Assembly: GCF_038593855.1 (NCBI RefSeq)
Contig: NZ_CP151996.1
Location: 992,001-1,056,000, forward strand
DNA from: Lysinibacillus sp. FSL M8-0337
Lineage (GTDB): Bacteria; Bacillota; Bacilli; Bacillales_A; Planococcaceae
Length of the DNA stretch: 64,000 nt
Direction of reading: 5' to 3'
Positions 36,728-47,089 of this stretch are shown here, one piece after another. Both the position numbers and the translations under genes were made by a program. The notes under the pieces were generated by a model. The model made no database searches, was not told where the DNA came from, and saw only the letters and a program-made list of their open reading frames with translations. Numbering within the stretch: position 1 is the first letter of the stretch; each line of letters opens with the position of its first letter.

Positions 36728-36753
36728 GAAGATAGACAAGGGGGCAATTCATA

Positions 36754-37320
36754 ATGGAAAAACAAGTGAAAGAAAAGAATGAATTATGGGAATGGACAAA
36801 GGCTCTTTTAATTGCATTTGCGATTGCAGCAGTTATTCGTTATTTTTTATTTACACCAATTGCAGTTGACGGTGAGTCCATGATGCCAACCCTTGAAGAT
36901 GGCGACCGAATGATTGTCAACAAAATTGGTTATAAAATTGGAGAGCCTAAGCGCTTTGATATCGTGGTGTTCCATGCACCAGAGCAAAAAAACTACATTA
37001 AACGTGTAATTGGCTTACCTGGTGAAACATTGGAATATAAAGACGATCAGTTATACATTAACGGAGAACCGATAGATGAGCCTTATTTAGATGCATACAA
37101 AGCTGAAATTACTGAAGGTACATTAACGGAAGATTTTACGTTAAATGACATTGATGCATCACTGCATGATGTAATTCCGGAAGGTTATGTGTTTGTGATG
37201 GGCGATAATCGTCGATATAGCAAAGATAGCCGTCACATAGGTATTGTCGATCAAAAAGAAATTATAGGTAATACGAGCCTGATTTTCTGGCCGTATAGTG
37301 ATATTAAAATTGTGAAGTAA
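36754..37320 (+). CDS. lepB: Type I signal peptidase
   Basis: Cleaves signal peptides of secreted proteins at the outer face of the membrane. 188 residues, one N-terminal transmembrane helix (about 15-36). The catalytic dyad is visible: Ser42 in DGESMMPT and Lys83 in NYIKRVIGLPGE. GDNR(R)YSKDSRHIG is the conserved box E. It is flanked by its own promoter and a terminator, so it is monocistronic. In B. subtilis no signal peptidase gene stands between rplS and rbgA. Confidence 0.96.
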   Translation: MEKQVKEKNELWEWTKALLIAFAIAAVIRYFLFTPIAVDGESMMPTLEDGDRMIVNKIGYKIGEPKRFDIVVFHAPEQKNYIKRVIGLPGETLEYKDDQLYINGEPIDEPYLDAYKAEITEGTLTEDFTLNDIDASLHDVIPEGYVFVMGDNRRYSKDSRHIGIVDQKEIIGNTSLIFWPYSDIKIVK

Positions 37321-37389
37321 TGTTTGAAAGGGGGCTAATACTCCCTTTCTTGACGTCTAAGAGCATACGTTTTCTTATTCGATTTGAAG

Positions 37390-37424
37390 GCATTCGCACT
37401 GAATTGGGCGAATGCGCTTTTCTT
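37390..37424 (+). terminator. Terminator after lepB
   Basis: GCATTCGC and GCGAATGC around a ten-base loop, then GCTTTTCTT. Confidence 0.75.
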
Positions 37425-37441
37425 ATTTAGGAGGTATAGAA

Positions 37442-38317
37442 ATGACTATACAATGGTTTCCAGGGCATATGGCGAAGGCACGCCGAGAAGTAACAGAAAA
37501 ATTAAAGCTAGTAGATATTATATTTGAATTAATCGATGCACGCTTACCATTATCTTCGAGAAATCCGATGATTGATGAGGTCATTAACCAAAAGCCGCGT
37601 CTACTTATTTTAAATAAATCAGATATGGCGGATGAGCACGAAACACGCAAATGGGTAGAATATTTTGCACAGCATGGCCATAAAGCAGTGGCAATCAATT
37701 CGCTTGAAGGAAAAGGACTACAACTTGTGACCAAGGCGGCACAAGAAATATTAAAAGAAAAATTTGACCGCATGAAGTCAAGAGGGATGAAGCCGAGAGC
37801 CATTAGAGCAATGATTGTTGGAATTCCAAACGTGGGAAAATCCACACTTATTAATCGCTTAGCAAAGAAAAATATTGCGAAAACAGGTAATATGCCTGGT
37901 GTGACAAAGGCGCAACAATGGATAAAAGTCGGCAAGGAACTAGAATTACTAGATACACCAGGAATTTTATGGCCTAAGTTTGAAGACCAAGAAGTAGGCT
38001 ATAAGCTGGCTTTAACAGGTGCTATTAAAGATACCATTACTAACATGGAAGATTTGGCGGTATATGGGTTACGATTTTTATCGACACATTATCCAACACG
38101 TATGGAAGAACGCTATGGTTTTCAGTTTATGCATGACGACTTAGTGGAAACGTTTGACCATATTGGCAAGCTTCGTCGTGTTTTTGGAGCAGGTGGAGAA
38201 ATCGACTACGATCAAGTAGCCCAGCTAATCGTACGAGATATTCGTGGATTACTATTAGGAAAGCTAACATTTGACTTTGTGGATGAGCAGCTTGAAAAAG
38301 AAGCGACACAGCAATAA
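37442..38317 (+). CDS. rbgA: Ribosome biogenesis GTPase RbgA (YlqF)
   Basis: Late 50S-subunit assembly GTPase. 291 residues with the permuted order: NKSDMAD (G4) before [14 protein letters not shown] (G1), then [10 protein letters not shown] (G3), and a C-terminal RNA-binding domain (about 190-285). ATG 37442 follows TTAGGAGGTATAG; the open frame upstream to 37412 runs through the lepB terminator. The opening [16 protein letters not shown] matches the family. Confidence 0.96.
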   Translation: MTIQWFPGHMAKARREVTEKLKLVDIIFELIDARLPLSSRNPMIDEVINQKPRLLILNKSDMADEHETRKWVEYFAQHGHKAVAINSLEGKGLQLVTKAAQEILKEKFDRMKSRGMKPRAIRAMIVGIPNVGKSTLINRLAKKNIAKTGNMPGVTKAQQWIKVGKELELLDTPGILWPKFEDQEVGYKLALTGAIKDTITNMEDLAVYGLRFLSTHYPTRMEERYGFQFMHDDLVETFDHIGKLRRVFGAGGEIDYDQVAQLIVRDIRGLLLGKLTFDFVDEQLEKEATQQ

Positions 38318-38454
38318 CGTGCGAAAAAGTAATAGGGACAAACCTTTAAAAGAGACAAAATTGCTCGTAACTTCTAGTGAACCCTGGAAGGTACACGTAG
38401 TGTAAGAGGTATCAGGTGAAAAGCAAACACCGTAACGAACATTCACAGCAATGC

Positions 38455-38495
38455 AAAAAAGTGTTAGATTGATTGCCGTCAATCTAACACTTTTT
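38455..38495 (+). terminator. Terminator after rbgA (same type as at 20299)
   Basis: GTGTTAGATTGA and TCAATCTAACAC around TTGCCG, flanked by A and T runs: a 12-bp perfect stem nearly identical to the sdaAA terminator. The preceding 135 bases after rbgA hold nothing recognised. Confidence 0.9.
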
Positions 38496-38572
38496 CCTTT
38501 TGTCCTAGCCTTTTTCTTTTAGGAACAGTAGATATTGCCGATAAATGATATAGAGTAAGAAAAGGGAGTAAA

Positions 38573-39331
38573 ATGATGAAAACGATTAAAGAGATTACAG
38601 CAGCACTAAAAATAGCTGAAGAATGGCAAGAATGGATGGCGGAAATTGCAACCGACGAGCGTGCAGGTGTGCAGAAAGCGTGGCATAGTTGGAATAAACG
38701 CCAAGAAAAGAAACGACAGCTATTGGAAGAGCATCAAGCGAAGATAGATTTCGATCAGTGCTATGGTGGTGAAAATGCCTTCATCGCCGGTGTAGATGAA
38801 GCAGGGCGTGGGCCTTTAGCGGGACCTGTTGTAACAGCAGCTGTTATTTTGCCAAAAAACTGTGAAGCTCTTGTAGGATTAAATGATTCGAAGCAATTAA
38901 CAAAGGAAAAACGCAATGTTTTTGCGGCATTGGTGAAAGAACATGCTATTAGCTATTTCATTCATTTCCAATCAGCGCAAACGATTGATGAACTGAACAT
39001 CTATGAAGCGACAAAGCAATCGATGAAAACAAGTGTGGAATCCTTGTCCATTAAACCGGATTATGTGCTAGTGGATGCTATGACACTACCAATCACGATG
39101 CCACAGGATTCGATTATTAAAGGCGATGCAAAAAGTTTAGCCATTGCAGCGGCTTCTATTTTAGCGAAAACAGCTAGGGATGAATATATGGAACAATTGG
39201 ACAAAGAATTTCCTATGTATGGCTTTGCACAACATGCGGGCTACGGTACAAAACAACATTTAGAGGCACTTGAAACATTCGGACCAACGATACATCATCG
39301 CAAGTCTTTTGAACCTATAAAATCAATGTAA
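38573..39331 (+). CDS. rnhB: Ribonuclease HII
   Basis: Removes ribonucleotides from DNA and RNA of RNA-DNA hybrids. 252 residues. The catalytic motif VDEAGRGPLAGP is at about 74-85, with acidic residues in LNDSKQL and VLVDAMTL and the late HxGY segment AQHAGYGTKQH. The ~65-residue N-terminal extension before the catalytic domain is usual for Bacillus RnhB. Starts at 38573 or 38576 are equivalent, with AAAGGGAG upstream. Confidence 0.95.
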   Translation: MMKTIKEITAALKIAEEWQEWMAEIATDERAGVQKAWHSWNKRQEKKRQLLEEHQAKIDFDQCYGGENAFIAGVDEAGRGPLAGPVVTAAVILPKNCEALVGLNDSKQLTKEKRNVFAALVKEHAISYFIHFQSAQTIDELNIYEATKQSMKTSVESLSIKPDYVLVDAMTLPITMPQDSIIKGDAKSLAIAAASILAKTARDEYMEQLDKEFPMYGFAQHAGYGTKQHLEALETFGPTIHHRKSFEPIKSM

Positions 39332-39346
39332 GAAAGGAGTAATTAG

Positions 39347-41242
39347 ATGACAGCAACATCGTTTAATCCAATACAAATGCAACAAACTACTTTAACTCCA
39401 GCAAATCAACCGCTGGCATTAAAGCAAGGACAAGTATTTCATGGCACGATTAAACAATTATATCCAGATCAAACGGCAGAGGTCCAAGTAGGCAATCAAA
39501 AACTGATTGCTAAACTGGAAGTACCGCTAAAAGCAGGGGACGCCCATTTCTTTCAAGTAACAGGGACAAGTCCTCAAACAGAGTTAAAAGTTGTTACAGG
39601 ACCGATGGGGCAAGAGGTTTCTACAAACCAACAAATAAATCAGCTACTAGATTCGATGAATTTGCCCAAAACGTCAGAAATGCAACAGGTGTTAGCGCAC
39701 TTTATCAAGGCTCAAATACCGATTTCTAAAGAGCAACTTATGCAAGCTGAAATGTGGATGAAGGTATTGCCTGAAGGTGTGACAAAGATAGATGCCTTAC
39801 AAGCGCTTCAAAAAATGGTTGAGCTAAAAATGCCAATGACGCAAGATGTGTTTCAAGCACTTGTTAGTGGGCAAAAAACATCCGGTATGTCGGCAATAAT
39901 GGATAATTTTACACAATTATTAGCGAAGGATACAGCATTACAAGCTAATGTGAAACAAAATTTGATGCAACAAGTGTTAGCCATTGCAAAACCTTTCGAG
40001 GCAGAAACAGGTACGTTACTGCTCGCAAAATCGATTCAACTTTTAACTAATAACGCAGCATCAGCAAGTGAACGATTACAAGCTTTAACTTTATTAAAAG
40101 AAGCGGGGATTTTACCGCAACAAGCAACTTTACAAAATTGGTCGTCTCTAAATGAAGCAAAACCTGTACAACAAGGTCAACTTCAGCAGGCGGGCCAAGT
40201 AATCCAAACAATTTTAGCGACAAAACCAGAACAGAAACAACAGCTTATTGAACAGCTAAAATCTTGGACAGCGAGTCAAAATTTATTGTCCAATGAGCAA
40301 AAGCAACAGCTGAACCAAATGATTGATCGATTTAATCAATTACCAACTAATAAACAAACATTGGAGATTTTTGCGAAGCAAATGCAAGAGCAGCTAGTCA
40401 AAGCGTTCGCTCACAATGCACCTGAACGGTTATTTACGCAAGATGGCAATGGGCTTTCTGTAAAAGAACATTTATTATCATTGTTTAAGCAAGAGTCGAC
40501 AATTCCATTACAAAATGAAGCGCTGATGCGAAATCTTGTAAAACAAAGTACGGAGGCGCCACAACCAACTATTCAACAAATGCTTACAGAAGCTGATGCA
40601 CATGTACGAAATTCAATGGATAGTAAAGCGATGGAGCATGCTCTTAAAACGGTATTGAAAAGTTTAGGCATTAGTTACGAGGCGACGCTTAGTAGTAAAT
40701 CAGCGGATTTACAAGCAATTGCGCACCAATTAAAACCACAGCTTCATACATTGCTTCAAGAAGCTCAAATAACGCCACAACTAAGGGAAGCGGCTGAACT
40801 GTTAATGACACGCATGAATGGTATGCAACTTGTGTCAGGAGAAAATGGTCATCAACACCAGCTCGTGATGCAAGTGCCCCTTGAATTTTTTGGGAAGAAA
40901 ATGGATGCCACATTACAATGGAATGGGCGTATGAAAGAAGACGGAAAGATTGATGCCAACTACGCACGTATATTGTTTTATTTACAAATGGAGTCAATGA
41001 AAGAAACCGTAATTGATATGCAAGTTCAAAATCGTGTCGTCACTGTCACAGTATTTAACGAAAATTCAGATATTGCTTTTCAGGCAGAATCTCTAAAAAC
41101 AGCATTGAAATTAGGGCTTGCAAAAAAAAATTATCAGCTATCGGGAGTCTTTATTAAACAATTTGAAAAAGCCCAACTTGAAAAAACAACCCCTGTAGTA
41201 CAACAGCAGGAGGAAATTAGTGGGGTGGATTTCCGCATATGA
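39347..41242 (+). CDS. ylqG: FliK-like glutamine-rich protein (YlqG)
   Basis: 631 residues, no signal peptide or membrane helix. Residues about 1-90 contain a compact beta-rich segment. The middle (about 90-480) is helical and Gln/Leu/Lys-rich. The last ~120 residues (from about VSGENGHQHQLVMQVPLEFF) have alternating hydrophobics ending in FQAESLKTALKLGLAKKNY, resembling the C-terminal hook-length-control domain of FliK (substitute MRE... by IDMQVQNRVVTVTV strands). It occupies the ylqG position of B. subtilis and overlaps ylqH by four bases. A role in secretion-specificity switching is inference; true fliK is at 60458. Confidence 0.75.
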   Translation: MTATSFNPIQMQQTTLTPANQPLALKQGQVFHGTIKQLYPDQTAEVQVGNQKLIAKLEVPLKAGDAHFFQVTGTSPQTELKVVTGPMGQEVSTNQQINQLLDSMNLPKTSEMQQVLAHFIKAQIPISKEQLMQAEMWMKVLPEGVTKIDALQALQKMVELKMPMTQDVFQALVSGQKTSGMSAIMDNFTQLLAKDTALQANVKQNLMQQVLAIAKPFEAETGTLLLAKSIQLLTNNAASASERLQALTLLKEAGILPQQATLQNWSSLNEAKPVQQGQLQQAGQVIQTILATKPEQKQQLIEQLKSWTASQNLLSNEQKQQLNQMIDRFNQLPTNKQTLEIFAKQMQEQLVKAFAHNAPERLFTQDGNGLSVKEHLLSLFKQESTIPLQNEALMRNLVKQSTEAPQPTIQQMLTEADAHVRNSMDSKAMEHALKTVLKSLGISYEATLSSKSADLQAIAHQLKPQLHTLLQEAQITPQLREAAELLMTRMNGMQLVSGENGHQHQLVMQVPLEFFGKKMDATLQWNGRMKEDGKIDANYARILFYLQMESMKETVIDMQVQNRVVTVTVFNENSDIAFQAESLKTALKLGLAKKNYQLSGVFIKQFEKAQLEKTTPVVQQQEEISGVDFRI

Positions 41243-41562
41243 GTGAAGAAAAAAAGACGCGTAAAGAAGCGATTGCCCTCACTTATAAACAAGGACAATT
41301 TGATAGCCCATCTGTCGTAGCAAAAGGAAAAGGGAAAGTGGCAGAAAATATATTGGCACGTGCAAGTGAACATGATGTGCCGATATATGAGGATCCGAAT
41401 CTTGTGCAATTACTGGGACAATTAGATTTAAATGAGTCAATACCTGAAGAATTATATCAAGCGGTGGCTGAAGTGTTTGCTTTTATTTATCATCTAGACC
41501 AACAACATAGCAAAAATATAGAAAAAATAAAGAATTCTGATTTCAAGAATTCTCTGTTTTAG
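41239..41562 (+). CDS. ylqH: FlhB C-terminal-domain-like protein (YlqH)
   Basis: 107 residues matching only the cytoplasmic C-terminal domain of FlhB, the export gate subunit of the flagellar secretion system: AIALTYKQGQFDSPSVVAKGKG, then EHDVPIYEDPNLVQLL and SIPEELYQAVAEVFAFIY. There are no transmembrane helices, and the NPTH self-cleavage site is missing; the protein begins about where the cleaved FlhB fragment would. It is translationally coupled to the FliK-like ylqG, copying the FliK-FlhB pairing. The C-terminal codons contain a hairpin. Confidence 0.85.
   Translation: MSEEKKTRKEAIALTYKQGQFDSPSVVAKGKGKVAENILARASEHDVPIYEDPNLVQLLGQLDLNESIPEELYQAVAEVFAFIYHLDQQHSKNIEKIKNSDFKNSLF
41531..41560 (+). 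terminator. Weak terminator-like hairpin at the end of ylqH
   Basis: AGAATTCT (41531-41538) and AGAATTCT (41546-41553) are self-complementary arms around a seven-base loop, followed by CTGTTTT. The hairpin lies inside the last ylqH codons. Confidence 0.35.
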
Positions 41563-41621
41563 TACACGAAGTAGAAGAAAACGTCATAATTTTAGATAAA
41601 ATTCGAACAAAAGACAAAGTG

Positions 41622-41650
41622 TAGACTTTATCAGAATCTTTCGTTAGAAT
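41622..41650 (+). promoter_or_regulatory. Candidate promoter for sucCD
   Basis: TAGACT (weak -35), 17 bases, TAGAAT, about 53 bases before the sucC start. Confidence 0.45.
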
Positions 41651-41702
41651 AGATTATGTTAGTAAAACAATTTTATGCAAATGTTTGATGGGAGGATGTA
41701 TT

Positions 41703-42863
41703 ATGAATATCCATGAATATCAAGGGAAAGAGATTCTGAGAAAATATGGTGTTGCAGTACCCAATGGAAAAGTTGCTTTTTCCCCTGATGAGGCAGTGAA
41801 GGTAGCGAAGGAACTTGGCTCAAATGTAACCGTGGTCAAGGCGCAAATTCATGCAGGTGGACGCGGTAAAGCTGGTGGTGTCAAAATCGCAAAAAACCTT
41901 GATGAGGTGCGTACATACGCAAAAGAGTTATTAGGTAAAATTTTAGTAACTCATCAAACAGGTCCAGAAGGTAAAGAAGTAAAACGCTTGTATATTGAAG
42001 AGGGCTCTGATATTCAAAAAGAGTATTATTTAAGTTTAGTATTAGACCGCGCTACTTCTCGTGTAACATTTATGGGTTCAGAAGAAGGCGGTATGGATAT
42101 TGAAGAAGTAGCTGAAACAAATCCAGAAAAAATCTTCAAAGAAGTGGTTGATCCTGTAATTGGACTAACAAGCTTCCAAGCACGTCGTATGGCGTTTAAT
42201 ATGAATATTCCAGCAAACCTAGTAGGGAAAGCTGTTAAATTAATGTTAGGTTTATATCAAGCATTTATCGACAAAGATGCTTCAATAGTAGAAATTAATC
42301 CACTTGTTGTCACTGGACAAGGAGAGGTTGTAGCACTAGATGCTAAATTTAATTTTGATGCCAATGCGTTGTATCGTCATAAAGATATTGTCGAATTACG
42401 CGATTTTGATGAAGAAGATCCAAAAGAAATCGAAGCATCGAAATATGACCTTAGCTATATTTCACTAGATGGCAACATTGGCTGTATGGTAAATGGTGCG
42501 GGCCTAGCAATGGCAACAATGGATACAATTAGTTATTATGGCGGAAGTCCCGCTAACTTCCTTGATGTTGGGGGCGGCGCAACAGCCGAAAAAGTAACAG
42601 AAGCTTTCAAAATTATCCTTTCTGACTCAAATGTAAAAGGTATTTTCGTTAATATTTTCGGCGGCATTATGAAGTGTAACATTATCGCTGATGGTGTAGT
42701 AACAGCAGCCAAAGAAATCGGTTTATCTGTACCGTTAGTAGTACGTTTAGAAGGTACAAACGTAGAGCTTGGTAAAGAAATCTTAAATGCATCAGGTTTA
42801 AACATCGTGGCAGCAGACTCAATGGCTGACGGTGCACAAAAAATTGTGGGACTAGTAGGCTAA
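41703..42863 (+). CDS. sucC: Succinyl-CoA synthetase, beta subunit
   Basis: TCA-cycle enzyme subunit that binds nucleotide and succinate. 386 residues with the ATP-grasp opening [31 protein letters not shown], and the C-terminal [21 protein letters not shown] 41703 has GGGAGG just upstream; the six-codon open extension is not family-like. sucD follows after 17 bases. Confidence 0.97.
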   Translation: MNIHEYQGKEILRKYGVAVPNGKVAFSPDEAVKVAKELGSNVTVVKAQIHAGGRGKAGGVKIAKNLDEVRTYAKELLGKILVTHQTGPEGKEVKRLYIEEGSDIQKEYYLSLVLDRATSRVTFMGSEEGGMDIEEVAETNPEKIFKEVVDPVIGLTSFQARRMAFNMNIPANLVGKAVKLMLGLYQAFIDKDASIVEINPLVVTGQGEVVALDAKFNFDANALYRHKDIVELRDFDEEDPKEIEASKYDLSYISLDGNIGCMVNGAGLAMATMDTISYYGGSPANFLDVGGGATAEKVTEAFKIILSDSNVKGIFVNIFGGIMKCNIIADGVVTAAKEIGLSVPLVVRLEGTNVELGKEILNASGLNIVAADSMADGAQKIVGLVG

Positions 42864-42880
42864 GGAAGGCAGGGAGAACA

Positions 42881-43783
42881 ATGGCTGTATTTATTAATAA
42901 AGATACAAAGGTAATTGTACAAGGGATTACAGGCGAAACAGCGCTATTCCATACGAAGCAAATGCTTGATTATGGTACAAAAATCGTAGCAGGCGTAACA
43001 CCTGGTAAGGGAGGTCTTGAAATTGAAGGCGTACCTGTGTTCAATACTGTAGCTGAGGCTGTAGCAGCAACAGGTGCAACAACATCGGTTATTTATGTAC
43101 CAGCACCTTTTGCAGCAGATGCCATTTTAGAAGCTGTTGATGCTGAGCTAGAATTAACAATTTGTATTACAGAACATATTCCTGTCCTTGACATGGTGAA
43201 GGTTAAACGCTTTATGGAAGGCAAAAAAACACGCCTAGTTGGTCCGAACTGTCCAGGTGTTATTACGGCTGATGAGTGTAAGATTGGTATTATGCCTGGT
43301 TATATTCATACAAAAGGGCATGTTGGTGTAGTTTCACGTTCTGGCACATTAACGTATGAAGCGGTACACCAATTGACGCAAGCGGGTATTGGTCAAACAA
43401 CGGCTGTAGGTATCGGAGGAGACCCTGTAAATGGGACTAACTTTATCGATGCCCTTGAAGCATTCAACAATGACCCTGAAACATATGCAGTTGTCATGAT
43501 CGGGGAAATTGGTGGTACTGCTGAAGAGGAAGCAGCTGAGTGGATTAAAGCAAATATGACAAAGCCGGTTGTTGGCTTTATTGGTGGACAAACAGCACCT
43601 CCAGGGAAACGTATGGGACATGCGGGTGCCATTATTTCTGGCGGTAAAGGAACGGCTGCTGAAAAAATTAAAGCAATGAACGAAGCTGGTATTGAAGTCG
43701 CTGAAACACCATCTGTTATCGGCGAAACACTTATTAAGGTAATTAAAGAAAAAGGGCTATACGAAAAATGTAAAACCCATTAA
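42881..43783 (+). CDS. sucD: Succinyl-CoA synthetase, alpha subunit
   Basis: CoA-binding, phosphohistidine-carrying subunit. 300 residues. Rossmann CoA site [24 protein letters not shown], and the active-site histidine in [15 protein letters not shown] (about 246). Its product with SucC converts succinyl-CoA and ADP/GDP to succinate and ATP/GTP. A terminator follows the stop. Confidence 0.97.
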   Translation: MAVFINKDTKVIVQGITGETALFHTKQMLDYGTKIVAGVTPGKGGLEIEGVPVFNTVAEAVAATGATTSVIYVPAPFAADAILEAVDAELELTICITEHIPVLDMVKVKRFMEGKKTRLVGPNCPGVITADECKIGIMPGYIHTKGHVGVVSRSGTLTYEAVHQLTQAGIGQTTAVGIGGDPVNGTNFIDALEAFNNDPETYAVVMIGEIGGTAEEEAAEWIKANMTKPVVGFIGGQTAPPGKRMGHAGAIISGGKGTAAEKIKAMNEAGIEVAETPSVIGETLIKVIKEKGLYEKCKTH

Positions 43784-43784
43784 A

Positions 43785-43976
43785 ATGGAAGATGTAGCAC
43801 ATTGTGGCTACATCTTTTTCTCTGTCTCGGTAGATGGTAAACCTGTTCGTAGCTTTACAAACGGCGGTGTTTGGACAGTTACATGCGAAATGCACACAAC
43901 AAAAGTCGACAAGGCGAAGCTACAGGACGGCTCATATTCTATTTTTTGTGCTGAAATAACAATTGCGGTCATTTAA
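43785..43976 (+). pseudogene. Short ORF of doubtful status after sucD
   Basis: A 63-codon frame. Its first ~12 codons are the sucCD terminator, with no ribosome-binding site, so the ATG is not credible. The remainder (from about residue 15, VDGKPVRSFTNGGVWTVTC...) has a protein-like mix with alternating strand residues and ends EITIAVI. It may be the 3' remnant of a lost gene or chance. No family recognised. Confidence 0.2.
43789..43817 (+). terminator. Terminator after sucD
   Basis: AAGATGTAGC and GCTACATCTT around ACATTGTG, followed by TTTC. Confidence 0.85.
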
Positions 43977-44004
43977 TTTCTTCTATTATAAAGGAGGTTT
44001 TTAA

Positions 44005-44901
44005 ATGATTTTCTCAGTAGATACACAGAGATTACTAGCTATACATTATGTATATCCATTACCACTCCAAAAACTTCAACAATTATTGTCCCCGGTGGAT
44101 GTATTGAATTATTTTGAAGAAGCGCACCCTGAAGAGATTGCGGGTGCATTGCAAATAACGTGGCAAAAAGCGCTGCTAATGATTCGGAATTTTCAACGTG
44201 TTCGAAATTTGCCATTTGAAGAGGCTTACGCACAAGCAAATATTTTCCCCATACCATTTAATCACCCATATTTCCCGGCGCAATTATTTGAAATACCTAG
44301 TCCACCTACTGTATTGTATGTGAAAGGTCAGTCTGCTCTGCTAGCAAGAGATAAACGGATAGCTATAATAGGCTCTCGAAAGGCTACAGCCTATACAAGA
44401 ACGGCAATGGACTTAATCGTCCCTCCGCTTGTTGCGCACGAATATACGGTTGTCAGTGGGCTTGCACGAGGTGCTGATACAATGGCTCATGAAGCGACGA
44501 TTAAATTTGGTGGACAAACAATTGCCGTGTTAGGTCATGGTTTTCATTATGTCTATCCTAAGGAAAACCAAGCACTTGCTCAGCACATGGCAGAAAACCA
44601 TTTACTTGTTACAGAGTATCCACCTTATATGCGACCGGCAAAATGGCAATTTCCTATGCGTAACCGGTTAATAAGTGGTCTAACTCAAGCAATCGTTGTC
44701 ACGGAGGCTGCACTAAAAAGTGGGACATTAATTACGACAGAATGCGCATTAGAGCAAGGTAAAGATGTATTTGTCGTTCCAGGACCGATTAATAAAGAGC
44801 AGTCAAAAGGAACAAATAAATTACTTATAGAAGGAGCCATACCCGTGTGCGATGGTCACCAAATCGTTGAAACACTTTCGCTCTTTTCTAGCAAAAATTG
44901 A
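44005..44901 (+). CDS. dprA: DNA-processing protein DprA
   Basis: Binds incoming single-stranded DNA and loads RecA during natural transformation. 298 residues: a helical N-terminal region, then the DprA Rossmann-like domain (about 80-290) with IIGSRKATAYTRTAMD, VVSGLARGADTMAHEATI, VLGHGFHYVYPKENQ, FPMRNRLISGLTQAIVV and SGTLITTECALEQGKDVFVVPGP. No C-terminal winged helix is evident. AAAGGAGG precedes ATG 44005. It is located between sucD and topA as in B. subtilis. Confidence 0.95.
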   Translation: MIFSVDTQRLLAIHYVYPLPLQKLQQLLSPVDVLNYFEEAHPEEIAGALQITWQKALLMIRNFQRVRNLPFEEAYAQANIFPIPFNHPYFPAQLFEIPSPPTVLYVKGQSALLARDKRIAIIGSRKATAYTRTAMDLIVPPLVAHEYTVVSGLARGADTMAHEATIKFGGQTIAVLGHGFHYVYPKENQALAQHMAENHLLVTEYPPYMRPAKWQFPMRNRLISGLTQAIVVTEAALKSGTLITTECALEQGKDVFVVPGPINKEQSKGTNKLLIEGAIPVCDGHQIVETLSLFSSKN

Positions 44902-44908
44902 AAAAAAG

Positions 44909-44937
44909 TTGCATTATCTTAAAATCTGTTATACATT
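44909..44937 (+). promoter_or_regulatory. Predicted promoter for topA
   Basis: TTGCAT, 17 bases, TACATT; about 50 bases to the topA ATG. Confidence 0.6.
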
Positions 44938-44992
44938 TTGCAACAGGTAACTTAAAAAATTAGCAATAGACCTCGCTAAGGGGGAGACATAG

Positions 44993-47071
44993 ATGGCGGA
45001 TTATTTAGTGATTGTAGAATCACCAGCAAAAGCAAAAACAATTGAACGTTATTTAGGAAAAAAATATAAAGTAAAAGCATCTGTTGGGCATGTGAGGGAC
45101 TTACCACGAAGTCAAATGGGTGTAGATACTGAAAATAATTACGAACCTAAATATATTACGATTCGCGGAAAAGGACCTGTTTTGCAGGAACTGAAGTCTG
45201 CGGCTAAAAAAGTGAAGAAAGTCTATCTAGCGGCCGATCCAGACCGCGAGGGAGAAGCGATTGCTTGGCACCTTGCGACTGCATTAAATATTGATATTAA
45301 TTCAGACTGTCGAGTTGTTTTTAATGAAATTACAAAAGATGCGATTTTAGATTCCTTTAAAAACCCACGTGCCATTAATATGGACTTAGTGGATGCTCAA
45401 CAAACACGTCGGATGTTAGATCGTCTAGTAGGCTATAATATAAGCCCAATTCTTTGGAAAAAGGTAAAGAAGGGCTTATCAGCAGGTCGCGTACAATCAG
45501 TTGCACTTCGTATGATCATTGATCGTGAAAATGAAATTAAAAACTTCCAACCAGAAGAGTATTGGACGATTGAAGGCTCTTTTGAAAAGGGCAAAAAGAC
45601 ATTCGATGCACTGTATTATGGTAACGGCAAAGATAAAATCAAATTATCGAATGAAGCGCAAGTAAAGTCGGTTTTAAAAAATGTCAAAGGTACAGCATTT
45701 GAAGTTGTCAATGTGACGAAAAAAGAACGTAAACGAAATGCCGCGCCTGCTTTTACGACATCTTCTTTACAACAAGAAGCAGCCCGAAAGTTAAATTTCC
45801 GTGCGAAGAAAACGATGATGCTTGCACAGCAATTGTATGAAGGTATTGATATTGGTAAAAAAGAAGGGACAGTCGGTTTAATCACGTACATGCGTACAGA
45901 TTCAACACGTATATCTGAAACTGCCAAAGCGGAAGCGGTTTCTTATATTGAGACAAAGTATGGGAAAGAATATATCTCAACAGAAACGAAGCAGGCAAAA
46001 AAAGCATCGAATGCGCAAGATGCCCATGAAGCCATTCGTCCTACAAGTACGATGCGAACACCAGATGAGTTAAAAACAGTGCTTAGTCGCGATCAGCTAC
46101 GCTTATACCGTTTGATTTGGGAGCGCTTTATTGCGAGTCAAATGGCACCTGCTGTTTTAGATACAGTAGCTGTAGATCTTCAGAATAACGATGCTTTATT
46201 CCGTGCAAACGGTTCACAGGTCAAATTTGCCGGATTTATGAAACTCTATATTGAAGGTACAGATGATCAAACTGAAGAAACGACGAAACTTCTACCGGAA
46301 ATGGAAATCGGGGATCAGGTGACATCACTTGAAATCGAACCGAAGCAACACTTTACGCAGCCTCCACCTCGTTATTCAGAAGCACGTCTTGTAAAAACAA
46401 TGGAAGAGTTAGGAATAGGACGACCGTCGACATATGCACCGACCCTCGATACAATTCAACGCCGCGGCTATGTTGTGCTTGATGCAAAAAGATTTATGCC
46501 GACAGAGCTAGGTGAAATTGTCCACCAACAAATGCTGGAATTTTTCCCTGATATCATCAATATCGAATTTACAGCAAAAATGGAACAAGATCTCGATGAT
46601 GTTGAAGAAGGTAGTCGTAAATGGGTTGAAGTAATTGATGATTTTTATAAAGACTTTGAAGTTCATGTAAAGCATGCGGATGCTGAAATGGAGAAAGTAG
46701 TAATTAAAGATGAACCAGCTGGTGAGGATTGCGAAAAATGTGGTTCACCAATGGTATTCAAACTGGGTCGCTATGGAAAATTTATGGCTTGCTCGAACTT
46801 CCCCGATTGCCGAAATACAAAAGCAATTATGAAGCCAATTGGAGTGAAATGCCCTTCTTGTGAAACAGGAGAAATTGTTGAGCGTAAAAGTAAAACAAAG
46901 CGTTTATTTTATGGATGTAATCAATATCCAGAATGCGAATTTGTATCATGGGATAAACCAATTAGTAGACCATGTCCGAAATGTAGTGCATTATTAGTAG
47001 AGAAAAAATTAAAAAAAGGTGTCCAAATTCAGTGTACGAAATGTGACTATGAAGAGACACCAACACAATGA
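44993..47071 (+). CDS. topA: DNA topoisomerase I
   Basis: Type IA topoisomerase that relaxes negative supercoils. 692 residues. TOPRIM domain with [15 protein letters not shown] and [12 protein letters not shown], catalytic Tyr in [14 protein letters not shown] (about 305), and [10 protein letters not shown]. Three C-terminal zinc fingers are visible: CEKCGSPM...[15 protein letters not shown]...CNQYPEC and CPKCSALL...CTKCDY. The length is that of B. subtilis TopA. GGGGGAG precedes the ATG. Confidence 0.97.
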   Translation: MADYLVIVESPAKAKTIERYLGKKYKVKASVGHVRDLPRSQMGVDTENNYEPKYITIRGKGPVLQELKSAAKKVKKVYLAADPDREGEAIAWHLATALNIDINSDCRVVFNEITKDAILDSFKNPRAINMDLVDAQQTRRMLDRLVGYNISPILWKKVKKGLSAGRVQSVALRMIIDRENEIKNFQPEEYWTIEGSFEKGKKTFDALYYGNGKDKIKLSNEAQVKSVLKNVKGTAFEVVNVTKKERKRNAAPAFTTSSLQQEAARKLNFRAKKTMMLAQQLYEGIDIGKKEGTVGLITYMRTDSTRISETAKAEAVSYIETKYGKEYISTETKQAKKASNAQDAHEAIRPTSTMRTPDELKTVLSRDQLRLYRLIWERFIASQMAPAVLDTVAVDLQNNDALFRANGSQVKFAGFMKLYIEGTDDQTEETTKLLPEMEIGDQVTSLEIEPKQHFTQPPPRYSEARLVKTMEELGIGRPSTYAPTLDTIQRRGYVVLDAKRFMPTELGEIVHQQMLEFFPDIINIEFTAKMEQDLDDVEEGSRKWVEVIDDFYKDFEVHVKHADAEMEKVVIKDEPAGEDCEKCGSPMVFKLGRYGKFMACSNFPDCRNTKAIMKPIGVKCPSCETGEIVERKSKTKRLFYGCNQYPECEFVSWDKPISRPCPKCSALLVEKKLKKGVQIQCTKCDYEETPTQ

Positions 47072-47089
47072 TAGGAAGATGGTAAGAAC

